Notes under the pieces: model-generated | Told to the model about the DNA's origin: nothing | The model's database searches: none | What the model saw: only the letters and a program-made list of their open reading frames with translations | Shown here: in pieces, positions 17,384-24,934 of the stretch | Numbering within the stretch: the first letter of the stretch is position 1 | How the letters are laid out: each line of letters starts with the position of its first letter | Program-made: the position numbers and the translations under genes | NCBI RefSeq assembly: GCF_025660475.1 | Contig: NZ_JAOUSF010000005.1 | Span: 124,001 to 188,000, forward strand | Direction: 5' to 3' | DNA from: Perspicuibacillus lycopersici | GTDB lineage: Bacteria; Bacillota; Bacilli; Bacillales; Caldibacillaceae | Length of the DNA stretch: 64,000 nucleotides

Positions 17384-17627
17384 TCCCCTCCTGAGAGATG
17401 TATTTTACCACCTCTCAAAAGAATGGTCAAAATAGCAACAATCTATACGAAAAGAGCCTTTTAGAAAAAGCAACAATCAAAACGAAAACAGCCTAATGTT
17501 AAAATAGCAAATTCAACCATTGGATTTTTTTCTATAAATATGGTTTAATATTAATCTATGTGACAGTTTTCGCAAACTTATATGAAAACTATATGAACAA
17601 AACAGTAAAAGGAAAGGTTGGGAAAAC

Positions 17628-17948
17628 ATGAAAAGAATTTTGAAGCTTAGCATTATAATATTCATGATTAGCCTTTCTAATTTTATTGGTAGTTGCACCC
17701 TTCATATAAATGCATTTGAAGAATTTACGATTTCAGATCATTTTATTTCGAGTGATAACAATCAGTCCCTAGATACGACATCTAGTGATAATCATTTCGC
17801 AATCTTACAACATTTGATTATAGGAATCTTTTTGATTATCAGTATTACAATTACCGTTAATCGGTTTATTAAATGGAAAGCAAGGGCAACCATTTTAACG
17901 CCAGTATTCTACCAATCCAATTATGTACGCACTTCTCCTTTAATGTAA
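17628..17948 (+). CDS. Hypothetical membrane protein (106 aa)
   Basis: Not recognised. A signal-anchor-like N-terminus (MKRILKLSIIIFMISLSNFIG) with a Cys at 23 that is not in a good lipobox, a Ser/Asp/Asn-rich external loop, then a second hydrophobic segment (LQHLIIGIFLIISITITV) and a basic tail. AAAGGAAAGG lies upstream. Thirty-one bases downstream begins a 39-aa single-span protein, so the two probably form a small membrane operon ending at the hairpin 18111-18146. Confidence 0.55.
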   Translation: MKRILKLSIIIFMISLSNFIGSCTLHINAFEEFTISDHFISSDNNQSLDTTSSDNHFAILQHLIIGIFLIISITITVNRFIKWKARATILTPVFYQSNYVRTSPLM

Positions 17949-17979
17949 GCAATATAAATTTAAAGGAGGAATTTTTACG

Positions 17980-18099
17980 ATGCAATGGGTTGGATATGTA
18001 TATATTATCGCAGGATTTTTTGCTGCAACGGGTTTATCCCTTTTAACATATCAAGGAATTGAGATTTTCCATGCGTTTCTTGACTATTTTAAAAAATAA
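17980..18099 (+). CDS. Single-span mini-protein (39 aa)
   Basis: Short gene with a strong AAAGGAGG site 9 nt before ATG. The product starts MQWVGYVYIIAGFFAATG, one membrane helix, and ends with an amphipathic EIFHAFLDYFKK. It resembles the small hydrophobic subunits or regulators that accompany membrane complexes, but no partner complex is encoded nearby except the 106-aa protein upstream. Followed directly by a terminator, so the gene boundaries are well supported even though the function is unknown. Confidence 0.65.
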   Translation: MQWVGYVYIIAGFFAATGLSLLTYQGIEIFHAFLDYFKK

Positions 18100-18110
18100 T
18101 CGCAGATAAT

Positions 18111-18146
18111 GAAGAGTGTAAGGCATTTTGCTTTGCGCTCTTTTTC
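18111..18146 (+). terminator. Terminator of the small membrane operon
   Basis: AAGAGTGTAAGGC pairs with GCTTTGCGCTCTT (several G-U pairs), followed by TTTTTCTT. Confidence 0.7.
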
Positions 18147-18210
18147 TTATTTCTATTTTGATAATAAAAATAGATATTGGTTAAAAATTGTTTAAGGAGC
18201 TGTGAGATAT

Positions 18211-18486
18211 ATGACAGAAATTAAATCTGGTACGAATGAGTTTTACGTAGAGGATGCTGGAGAAGTAATTGCGCGAATTGAATATTCACTAGGATCGAAT
18301 GATACAATCGTTATTAAGCATACGAGAGTAAGTGAAGACCATAGTGGTAAAGGACTTGGGTCACAGCTTGTAAACAAAGTGGCGGAATACGCAAAAGCGC
18401 AAAATAAATTAATTGTTCCGGAATGTTCGTATGCGAAAAAAGTGCTTGAAAGTAAGTCGGAATATCAAGATGTACTAGCAAAATAA
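18211..18486 (+). CDS. Small GNAT-type N-acetyltransferase (YjdJ-like)
   Basis: 91-aa member of the short Gcn5-like family (YjdJ/NATD1 type): EFYVEDAGEVIARIEY, then VIKHTRVSEDHSGKGLGSQLVNKVAEYAKAQNKLIVPECSYAKKVLE. The GKGLGSQL loop binds CoA pyrophosphate, and the conserved Cys-Ser-Tyr near the end is typical of this group. Physiological substrate unknown. The start is ATG 18211, with AAGGAG 11 nt upstream; an in-frame GTG at 18202 is too close to the ribosome site. Ends at a strong hairpin. Confidence 0.88.
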   Translation: MTEIKSGTNEFYVEDAGEVIARIEYSLGSNDTIVIKHTRVSEDHSGKGLGSQLVNKVAEYAKAQNKLIVPECSYAKKVLESKSEYQDVLAK

Positions 18487-18496
18487 CATTCCATGA

Positions 18497-18535
18497 AAAA
18501 GATCGAAAACTAAAAAACGTCTTCGATCTTTTTTT
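18497..18535 (+). terminator. Terminator of YjdJ-like gene
   Basis: AAAAGATCGAA/TTCGATCTTTT stem followed by a T-run; the tail overlaps the target site of the adjacent 319-bp element. Confidence 0.85.
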
Positions 18536-18540
18536 ATTTA

Positions 18541-18859
18541 GGCTGTTTGTATAGTTTGTTGCTATGTAAGTAGCCAGCAGAATGAATACACCGGTCGCCA
18601 CGTTCCTATGGTCTCGCTTTCTGGCATGTCTAGCTCCAGCGCATAGGGACTAACGAGTTTCCGCACTCCTCTACCACGATATGTCAACATTGACTCATTT
18701 GCTCGTCGTGTTTCCTTTATCTCATTAAAGAGTACTACAGTTCTTACCTCGCGAGACTGACGCTTCCGGTTTTCGCGGAGTCTTCGTGTATTCAGTCTGC
18801 TGAGCAGTTCATAAACCATTTTATCTCATGAAATAACTATAATCGTTTAGGAAACAGCC
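18541..18859. repeat. 319-bp miniature inverted-repeat element (IS1595-end type), copy A
   Basis: Begins GGCTGTTTGTATAG...TTGTTGCTA and ends GGAAACAGCC, the same kind of ends as the IS1595 transposon at 15539. Flanking octamers TTTATTTA (18533-18540) and TTTACTTA (18860-18867) differ at one position, as expected for an aged 8-bp target duplication. It encodes no protein. A second 319-bp member lies at 60312-60630 and shares internal blocks such as GGAGTCTTCGTGTATTCAGT, CTCGTCGTG and TTTATCTC. Confidence 0.75.
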
Positions 18860-18864
18860 TTTAC

Positions 18865-19782
18865 TTATTTCCAAATAACCGTTGGTTCTTTTGTTACACA
18901 ATCAATATGTACATCCGCTTTTATTGTTCCACCAAAGGTATGGTTGGATCCAAAAGCAACATGAATTGTATGATAGGCTTTTTCATCTTCTAATATATTT
19001 CCGGTTACTCTTGCTGCATAGTTTGTCCCAATTCCAAGCTCTGCAAGCATTCGGCCATTTCTCTCCCCTAAGAGCTCTAATAATCGCTTACCTTCCTCAC
19101 CACTAGCATCCACTAACTTTCCGTCTTCAATTGTTAAAAGTACTGGTTCGGTAAGTAACCCGATGCCTGACACGGAACCATTAATCACTATTTGTCCTTG
19201 TGCTCGTCCTTCGAGTGGTGCTATATAGGCTTCCCCTGATGGGAGATTTCCAGATGCTGCTTTTTCACGGAATACGCCAGTGCTTGGAATTCCAATTCTA
19301 TCTGTAACAGGAATCGATAATTCATAACGATTTGCTGTCCCTGTTTGGATGATGACCTCTTTTGCTTCCGTTAACCGTTCCGTCATTGCCAATGTTTCTT
19401 TTTCGACCCGACTGTAATCGGCACGTAATGCCCCATCGGTAAACATATCTTCTGTAATTCCAGGCATCGTAATCACGCTGATTCCTTGTTGATTGGCATT
19501 TTTTCTTGCTTGTGTATGGGTAAGGGAATGCTTTGTTAAACAAAAGACAAAATCATAACTTAACATTGCAGCAGCAGTCTCTTCCGGAGGTTCTTCCCCA
19601 GATTTTTTCCGATCTGCCATAACGTGCATTTCTACCTTCCATCCATCACTATTTAATGCGTCTGCAAATTTCCTTGCTAATACTTGTGTACTATTATCTG
19701 TTAAAACAAGTAGCAAATTTTCTTTCTTAATAGAAAAGTTGTTTTCCATTAAATTGTGAACAATTTCTGTAAAATTTTTCAT
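18865..19782 (-). CDS. M29-like aminopeptidase / NicX-like metalloenzyme
   Basis: 305 aa resembling the thermophilic aminopeptidase (peptidase M29) and 2,5-dihydroxypyridine dioxygenase-related proteins. An N-terminal Rossmann-like half carries NLLLVLTDNSTQVLARKFADAL. The C-terminal half holds metal-binding segments IPSTGVFREKAASGNLPSGEAYIAPLEG (conserved Glu) and the terminal HVAFGSNHTFGG...VHIDCV with His and Asp ligands. True M29 enzymes have Glu-Glu-His-Tyr-His-Asp; the last two blocks are clear here. Substrate could be peptides or an aromatic ring. The start is ATG 19782 (TTGAGGGAT ribosome site); an upstream TTG lies in that site. Confidence 0.75.
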   Translation of the reverse strand: MKNFTEIVHNLMENNFSIKKENLLLVLTDNSTQVLARKFADALNSDGWKVEMHVMADRKKSGEEPPEETAAAMLSYDFVFCLTKHSLTHTQARKNANQQGISVITMPGITEDMFTDGALRADYSRVEKETLAMTERLTEAKEVIIQTGTANRYELSIPVTDRIGIPSTGVFREKAASGNLPSGEAYIAPLEGRAQGQIVINGSVSGIGLLTEPVLLTIEDGKLVDASGEEGKRLLELLGERNGRMLAELGIGTNYAARVTGNILEDEKAYHTIHVAFGSNHTFGGTIKADVHIDCVTKEPTVIWK

Positions 19783-19900
19783 GTTGATATCCCTCAATTT
19801 ATTAAACTTAGCGTTTGTTACACGCTTCTAATTATCGTAGCTAATCCATTCCAATACGGTATCTTTTAGAAAATAAAAATTTACAAATACAGGAGAATTT

Positions 19901-20443
19901 TTATTTCAAAAGCCCAATATCCTTTATTGGATAGTATTGGAAATTTACTTCGCCGACAACATCACCTACTGGTACATAGCCAAAAATTCTACTATCATTA
20001 CTACGTAAACGATTATCGCCTAATACAAATAAAGATCCTTTTGGAACGGTTGCTTGACCGGTTACTTCTTGTAATGAAAAGTCCTTTGTGAAGTTACCGA
20101 ATGTATTCTTTTTACTATTTTCCAAATAAGACTCTTTTGTTGCTTTTCCATTGACGTAAAGTACATCGTTTTTCATTTCGATTGTATCACCAGGGAGGCC
20201 GATGACACGCTTAATATAATAATCATTTGAGTCAGGTGCATGAAAAACAATAATATCAAAACGTTGGATATCCGATATTTTACTAATTAGCACGCGATCT
20301 AAATTATGAAACGTAGGTTCCATTGATTCTCCGTAAACGGTTGTTGGATAGAAAAAATAATGTCGGAAAATAAATGCTATTACAAATGCGATAATTGCAA
20401 TTTTCAACCAGGAGAATATTTCCTTTTTTAATGAATCCCCCAT
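19901..20443 (-). CDS. Signal peptidase I
   Basis: 180-aa type I signal peptidase of the prokaryotic (SipS/SipT) type: a short cytosolic N-terminus, one membrane anchor (about 8-27), box B YGESMEPTF with catalytic Ser40, box D YYIKRVIGLPGD with the general-base Lys78, and box E LGDNRLRSNDSR. It cleaves Sec/Tat signal peptides on the outer face of the membrane. The start is ATG 20443 with AAAGGTGG 8 nt upstream; the in-frame GTG at 20455 falls within that site. Several Sip paralogues are usual in Bacillus relatives, so no specific name is assigned. Confidence 0.93.
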   Translation of the reverse strand: MGDSLKKEIFSWLKIAIIAFVIAFIFRHYFFYPTTVYGESMEPTFHNLDRVLISKISDIQRFDIIVFHAPDSNDYYIKRVIGLPGDTIEMKNDVLYVNGKATKESYLENSKKNTFGNFTKDFSLQEVTGQATVPKGSLFVLGDNRLRSNDSRIFGYVPVGDVVGEVNFQYYPIKDIGLLK

Positions 20444-20567
20444 ATTTTTTCCCACCTTTCACACGTTCTCTCGCTTTTAATTATATAATAACTACTTCGT
20501 TACGAGACTGCAAATTCCTGCCTACGAAATATGTATTCAATCAAAAGAAAGGTATACATTTATGTCA

Positions 20568-21137
20568 TTACCCATGTGTTAAATATTCCTCCTTAAGTAT
20601 CGAATACAATCGTAAATCTCGATGGTGGCCCTTTGTCAGCATGCCTTTCCGAATCGTCCCTTCATATGTCATACCTACCTTTTCCATCACTCGATAGGAT
20701 CCGATGTTTTCCGCCATTGCTCTTGCTTCCAATCGAACAAGATCCATATGTTCAAAACCAAATTTAATTACTGTATTCATTGCTTCGGTCATTATCCCCC
20801 GTCCCCAATAATCTCGAGAGAGCACATATCCGATTTCCGCTTTTTTATGCTTAGGAGACCATGAAACAAAATTAATGGTCCCTATTAATCGATTGTTTTC
20901 CTTCCATTCTATAGCCCAAAAAACATTTTGTTTTTTATCATATTGTTCCAATATCGAATACAAAAATCTTTTAGTATCTTCTAATGACTGATGGGTATCC
21001 CAGCTTACGTATTTTGACACTTGTTCATCTGATCCATATGCATGCATATCCTGTAAATCTTCTTCCTTTAATTTTCGTAAAATTAGTCTCTCTGTCTCTA
21101 ATATTGGTATATTGGCATAGATTTGATCTTCCGTCAT
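20568..21137 (-). CDS. GNAT acetyltransferase, RimJ/RimL type
   Basis: 189 aa. IPILETERLILRKLKEEDLQDMHAYGSDE is the standard RimJ/RimL opening, followed by WAIEWKENNRLIGTINF, AEIGYVLSRDYWGRGIMTEAMNTVIKFGFE (RxxGxG-like YWGRGIM CoA loop) and LEARAMAENIGSYRVMEKVGMTYEGTIRK. This subgroup acetylates N-termini of ribosomal proteins or small amines; most Bacillus members are unassigned. Single gene. Confidence 0.88.
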   Translation of the reverse strand: MTEDQIYANIPILETERLILRKLKEEDLQDMHAYGSDEQVSKYVSWDTHQSLEDTKRFLYSILEQYDKKQNVFWAIEWKENNRLIGTINFVSWSPKHKKAEIGYVLSRDYWGRGIMTEAMNTVIKFGFEHMDLVRLEARAMAENIGSYRVMEKVGMTYEGTIRKGMLTKGHHRDLRLYSILKEEYLTHG

Positions 21138-21240
21138 TACGAAAACCCCTTCATAAATTATTTTTATATAATATTTTTCATTATAGAATAAGTAGCAAAC
21201 CAGTAAGATTTGCTACTTTTATTGGTCATGATTAAATATA

Positions 21241-22029
21241 TTACTGTACCATCCCTTGTTGTTTTAACCAGCTTTCACACATTTGCGTCCATTGTGACAC
21301 GTCTAGGTCCTCTTTTGCTAAACCAAGACCATGCCTTCCGTTTTGAAAAATATGTAATGCATATGGGATTTTATGTTTACTTAAGCTATAGGCAAACATG
21401 AGCGAATTTTCAACAGCAACCGTTTCATCATCTGCAGTATGCCATAGAAATACTGGCGGCGTCTGTGCTGTTACATTGTTTTCACTTGATAACGCTGCTT
21501 GTAATGTTTCATCCGGATTGCTACCTAATAAATTCTGTACAGATCCGATATGTGCATCATGCTGCAAGGAAATGACAGGATAGCATAATACCGCTAGATT
21601 TGGACGAGAAGAGACAAGATCAATATCATCTAGCGGATCACTCCATTTTTTATCAAATAAAGTCGCAGCAGTGGATGCCAAGTGTCCACCCGCAGAAAAT
21701 CCTAATATACCAATTTTGTTCGGATCGATATTCCACTCTTCTGCATAAAAGCGAACCGTACGTATGGCACGCTGTGCATCTACTAATGGTGCTGGATGAC
21801 GATAGGGAGCTACACGATAATGAAGCACGAATGCTGATATACCAATGCTATTCAACCAGTTCGCTACTGGTTCTCCTTCATGATCTGCCCGAAATCCATA
21901 GCCACCTCCAGGACAAACAATGATTGCACCATGTTTTTCTTTCTTATTTATTAAATATGGAATAAGTGTTGGCCTATCTTCTTCTTCAGAGCCTTTCGCA
22001 AAAGGTGCACCATTTTCCCAAAGTAACAT
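21241..22029 (-). CDS. Alpha/beta-hydrolase (acetylxylan-esterase / BD-FAE-like)
   Basis: 262-aa serine esterase. The oxyanion region is ICPGGGYGFRADHEGEP and the nucleophile elbow GFSAGGH. The acid is probably the Asp in HTADDETV and the base His lies in NGRHGLG. This combination is typical of small carbohydrate esterases in the BD-FAE/AxeA-like group that remove acetyl or related esters from polysaccharides or oligosaccharides; no signal peptide, so cytosolic. The start is ATG 22029 with GGAGGT 7 nt upstream; earlier ATGs in frame are too close to it. Downstream of the Bcr-type exporter gene in the same direction (57 bp). Confidence 0.85.
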   Translation of the reverse strand: MLLWENGAPFAKGSEEEDRPTLIPYLINKKEKHGAIIVCPGGGYGFRADHEGEPVANWLNSIGISAFVLHYRVAPYRHPAPLVDAQRAIRTVRFYAEEWNIDPNKIGILGFSAGGHLASTAATLFDKKWSDPLDDIDLVSSRPNLAVLCYPVISLQHDAHIGSVQNLLGSNPDETLQAALSSENNVTAQTPPVFLWHTADDETVAVENSLMFAYSLSKHKIPYALHIFQNGRHGLGLAKEDLDVSQWTQMCESWLKQQGMVQ

Positions 22030-22086
22030 TTTCATTACCTCCATTTCATTTAATAACTATCATTCTAGCAAAAGTAGCCATTCTAA

Positions 22087-23319
22087 TTAAAAAGTTTCCA
22101 TTTCTACTGTTAAACTTGTTTTTGCTACTTGCTTCTTCGTCAAAGTAAAAAATGTGATGGTCCCAATAGCAGACGTAAGAAACAAAATTGCTCCCATTGG
22201 AATTGCAGTGGTCTCATTGATACCTACGAGAGGTGATACTAAGGAACCGATTAATAATGGAAATAAACCTAAAACCGCACTTGCACTTCCTGCTCGATGC
22301 CCTTGATTTTCCATTGCAAGTGTAAATGTACTAGTTGTAATCATTCCCATTGTCGTCATATAAATAAAAATTAGTGTAACAACGACGGCAAGCGGACCTT
22401 TCATCATTGTCATGATAAGTAGAATTAATGTGGCACTTACTGCAATTAAAACACCTGCACGAAGTAAGCTTCTTTCATGAATAATCCCACCAAAGCGACC
22501 GATAATAAAACTACCGGCAATGATGGCTATACCATTAATCCCAAACAATATACTAAAAGCCTGTGGAGATACTCCATAAATTCCTTGGTACACAAAAGGT
22601 GTTCCGGAAACATAAGCAAAGCTTCCACCATGAATAAATCCTACCGTTAATGCATAGCCAATAAAAGAACGGTCTATCACTAAGCTACCCATCGTTTGAA
22701 TGGAATGCTTAATGGAACTAGGAATTCTTTTTTCCACTGGTAATGTTTCTTTAAAACGAAACGCAAGAACGGTCACAATAAGTAGCCCAATTGCGCTTAA
22801 AAAGTAAAAAATAATATTCCATTTTGCGAATGGGAGAAGTAAAATCGCCCCACCAGTCATTGGTGCAATCATTGGAGCGGTGGAATTTATCACCATTAAT
22901 AAAGAAAAGAATTTCGTCAATTCTCTTCCTGTGAACACATCTTTCACAACGGCGCGAGAAATCACAATCCCTGCGGAAGCAGTAAAGCCTTGGAGAAATC
23001 TAGCGAAAATTAGTGTGGTAATATTCGGTGCCAATGCACAGAAAACCGATGAAAGTGCAAATAAAAAAATAAAGAATAATAATGGTTTTCTACGTCCTTT
23101 TGCATCACTAACCGGACCGACTACCATTTGTCCGATTGCAAGTCCTATTAAGCACGCAGTTAAACTTAGCTGGACGAATGATGCTTGTGTATTTAAATCA
23201 CTGGCAATGTCCGGAAAGCTTGGTAAGTACATATCTATATTTAGCGGACCGAGAATCCCTAATAAGCTAAGTAAAAAAGCCAATCCGATCCGTTGTTTCC
23301 CTGTTGGATTGTGAATCAT
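22087..23319 (-). CDS. Bcr/CflA-family MFS multidrug efflux transporter
   Basis: 410 aa, twelve membrane segments. NIDMYLPSFPDIASDLN in TM1 is diagnostic for the Bcr/CflA drug-resistance family; the MFS loop 2-3 motif appears as GPVSDAKGRRKPLL, and TM5 motif C-like ASAGIVISRAVVKDVF is present. Members are H+-driven exporters of bicyclomycin, chloramphenicol, sulfonamides or metabolites such as cysteine; the substrate cannot be inferred. AGGGAGGGA precedes ATG 23319. It is divergent from the peptide-receptor gene at 23648 and shares the 280-bp upstream region, including a palindrome. Confidence 0.9.
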   Translation of the reverse strand: MIHNPTGKQRIGLAFLLSLLGILGPLNIDMYLPSFPDIASDLNTQASFVQLSLTACLIGLAIGQMVVGPVSDAKGRRKPLLFFIFLFALSSVFCALAPNITTLIFARFLQGFTASAGIVISRAVVKDVFTGRELTKFFSLLMVINSTAPMIAPMTGGAILLLPFAKWNIIFYFLSAIGLLIVTVLAFRFKETLPVEKRIPSSIKHSIQTMGSLVIDRSFIGYALTVGFIHGGSFAYVSGTPFVYQGIYGVSPQAFSILFGINGIAIIAGSFIIGRFGGIIHERSLLRAGVLIAVSATLILLIMTMMKGPLAVVVTLIFIYMTTMGMITTSTFTLAMENQGHRAGSASAVLGLFPLLIGSLVSPLVGINETTAIPMGAILFLTSAIGTITFFTLTKKQVAKTSLTVEMETF

Positions 23320-23523
23320 GTTGCAATCCCTCCCTATTTTTGATTATAAGGGTTTTTTCGAATGTTGAAAGAGGTTTTTGTATTTTTTATTTACAGAATT
23401 TCGTAAAAAAATATGATATGCTCTTTCATAGCTGGAAATTTATTTTTTTATCGCTGATTTTTTTCCTGAATAGATATTTCTATCACCCTCTCATTAAATA
23501 AATCATATTTTTCTCATAGTTTT

Positions 23524-23539
23524 CAGGAAAATTTTCCTG
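23524..23539. promoter_or_regulatory. Perfect 16-bp palindrome, candidate operator
   Basis: CAGGAAAATTTTCCTG in the divergent region between the exporter and the HTH-TPR regulator; a further half site TTTTCCTGAA occurs about 70 bp upstream. Position about 110 bp ahead of the regulator start fits an autoregulatory operator, but which protein binds is unknown. Confidence 0.5.
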
Positions 23540-23647
23540 GATATTTTTTATACGCTAAAAAAAACAGTTATTTTTTAATCATTTGAAAAATCATCCGTAG
23601 TAGTGGTAATAAATTCAGAAGACTTTTATAATGATTATGTGGGGGTG

Positions 23648-24919
23648 AGTACTATCGATAATCAAATAGGTAAAAGAATTAAATATCATAGATTAAAATT
23701 AAATATGACCCAGTCCGAATTATCCGATGGTATTATATCTGTTTCCTATTTATCCAAAATAGAAAATGGTACTGCTGAGCCCGATATGGATGTAATCGGA
23801 TTATTATGTAAGCGACTGAAAATCGATCCTCATGCAAGAGGAAACGATAAAGATTTTGAATTATATAAAATGTGGTTTAACCATCTCTTAGTTGGTGGTA
23901 GAGAAGAATCTAGTAAACTATATAGCGAAATTAGCAAAATAAATGCGATTGGCAATACTTCGTTAATGAAGCTAGTGGAATTACATAAATTGCGCTATTT
24001 TCTGTTAGTCAATAATAAAAATGAAGCAGATAAACAATATGCGTATTTAAAGAAAATCTCAAAAAATTTCACAGAAATTGAGAATTATTATTGGCTAAAA
24101 TTCTCCGCCAATTATCATTATTCCTTATTATCGTATAGTAAGGCGCTATATTTATATCAGCAAGCAGAAAAACATCTTAGCAAGGATTTAATTTTTTACT
24201 CAGAGGAAGAAAGCGATCTTTATTATCGAATTTCTGTAACTGCGAGTAAAATGCGGCAAACACATGTATCATTATTTTATGTAAATAAAGCTTTAAAATT
24301 TTATAAGGACATTTATAATCTGAGAAAATGTGCTGAATGTCATATACTATTAGGCATCTCTTATCTACAAATCAATGAATTGATTAATTCAATGGAAAAT
24401 TATCGCTTAGCCGCGACAATTGCAGAAAGCATAAAAGACGATGGAATTCTTTCGGTTTGTAACCAAAATATTGGGAATCTATTTTCTAAAATGCATAATC
24501 CAAAGCAAGCAATTGAGCATTATCTTAAGAGCTATGAATTACGAGAATCATTTTCTCCAACCCAAAAGATTATCCCAATATCTAGTATTATGAAAGAATA
24601 CTATGAAATCGGTGATTTGAAAAATGCAGAATTTTGGTTAGAAAAAGGAATTGAATTATCTAAACAATTAAACCCTGTCGATTCTATTTATATTTATGAA
24701 TTCGAAGTGTATACACATTTAATTAAAGGGTTTGATCATACGTTTGAGGAGTTAATGACTAAACGGGTACTGCCGTTTCTTGATGATAAAAAATTACATC
24801 ATGAGAAGTTCCAATACTCCCAAATATTAGCGGATTATTATTTTAATGAAAGAAAGTATAAATTAGCTGCAACTTATTACAAAAGTGCAGTTAATGCAAT
24901 AAATATTTCTAAAGAATAA
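23648..24919 (+). CDS. RRNPP-type HTH-TPR transcriptional regulator (putative peptide-pheromone receptor)
   Basis: About 423 aa. An N-terminal XRE helix-turn-helix (GKRIKYHRLKLNMTQSELSDGIISVSYLSKIENG) is followed by roughly 350 residues of tetratricopeptide-type helix pairs, e.g. ALYLYQQAEKHL, AECHILLGISYLQINELINSMENY, CNQNIGNLFSKMHNPKQAIEHY and ILADYYFNERKYKLAATYYKSA. This is the size and architecture of NprR/PlcR-like receptors that bind re-imported signalling peptides. A secreted repeat-peptide gene begins 15 bp downstream, strongly suggesting a cognate pair. The start is uncertain: no good ribosome site is visible; GTG 23648 places the HTH at the very N-terminus, while the frame is open with GTG codons at 23642 and 23603. 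Confidence 0.85.
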   Translation, partial: STIDNQIGKRIKYHRLKLNMTQSELSDGIISVSYLSKIENGTAEPDMDVIGLLCKRLKIDPHARGNDKDFELYKMWFNHLLVGGREESSKLYSEISKINAIGNTSLMKLVELHKLRYFLLVNNKNEADKQYAYLKKISKNFTEIENYYWLKFSANYHYSLLSYSKALYLYQQAEKHLSKDLIFYSEEESDLYYRISVTASKMRQTHVSLFYVNKALKFYKDIYNLRKCAECHILLGISYLQINELINSMENYRLAATIAESIKDDGILSVCNQNIGNLFSKMHNPKQAIEHYLKSYELRESFSPTQKIIPISSIMKEYYEIGDLKNAEFWLEKGIELSKQLNPVDSIYIYEFEVYTHLIKGFDHTFEELMTKRVLPFLDDKKLHHEKFQYSQILADYYFNERKYKLAATYYKSAVNAINISKE

Positions 24920-24934
24920 GGGGAGGATTTTCAG

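Larger units (their letters stand above)
15539..17458. mobile_element. IS1595-family transposon with HAD-hydrolase passenger
   Basis: 1920 bp. The left end reads GGCTGTTTTCGTAAAC and the right end (reverse complement) GGCTCTTTTCGTATAG, continuing into TTGTTGCT in both, about 25 matches over 30 positions. The element is flanked by a perfect 8-bp direct repeat TTTTAGAA at 15531-15538 and 17459-17466; 8-bp duplications are characteristic of the IS1595 family. Inside are a HAD hydrolase on the plus strand and the transposase on the minus strand, convergent, sharing a hairpin terminator. Carriage of a passenger gene is known for some IS1595-group elements. The perfect duplication indicates recent insertion. 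Confidence 0.8.
15417..17493. repeat. 149-bp miniature inverted-repeat element split by a transposon
   Basis: Left part 15417-15538 begins GGCTGTTTTC and right part 17467-17493 ends GAAAACAGCC; when the inner transposon (15539-17458) and one TTTTAGAA copy are removed, a continuous 149-bp element remains. Its interior has a hairpin with CAGACAGA and TCTGTCTG arms and the GAGTGTATTC block found in other repeats of the window. The ends match those of the IS1595-type transposon. Outer flanks TAAATTTT and TAATGTTA agree at 5 of 8 positions, consistent with a decayed target duplication. Apart from this element 15300-15648 shows no gene. Confidence 0.7.

Noticed and set aside
16360-17458. Shorter IS limited to the transposase (left end at GGCTCTTTTT, 16360)
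   Set aside because: The left sequence matches the end only for about 9 bases and is the HAD terminator; no target duplication fits, whereas 15539-17458 has matching ends and a perfect 8-bp duplication.
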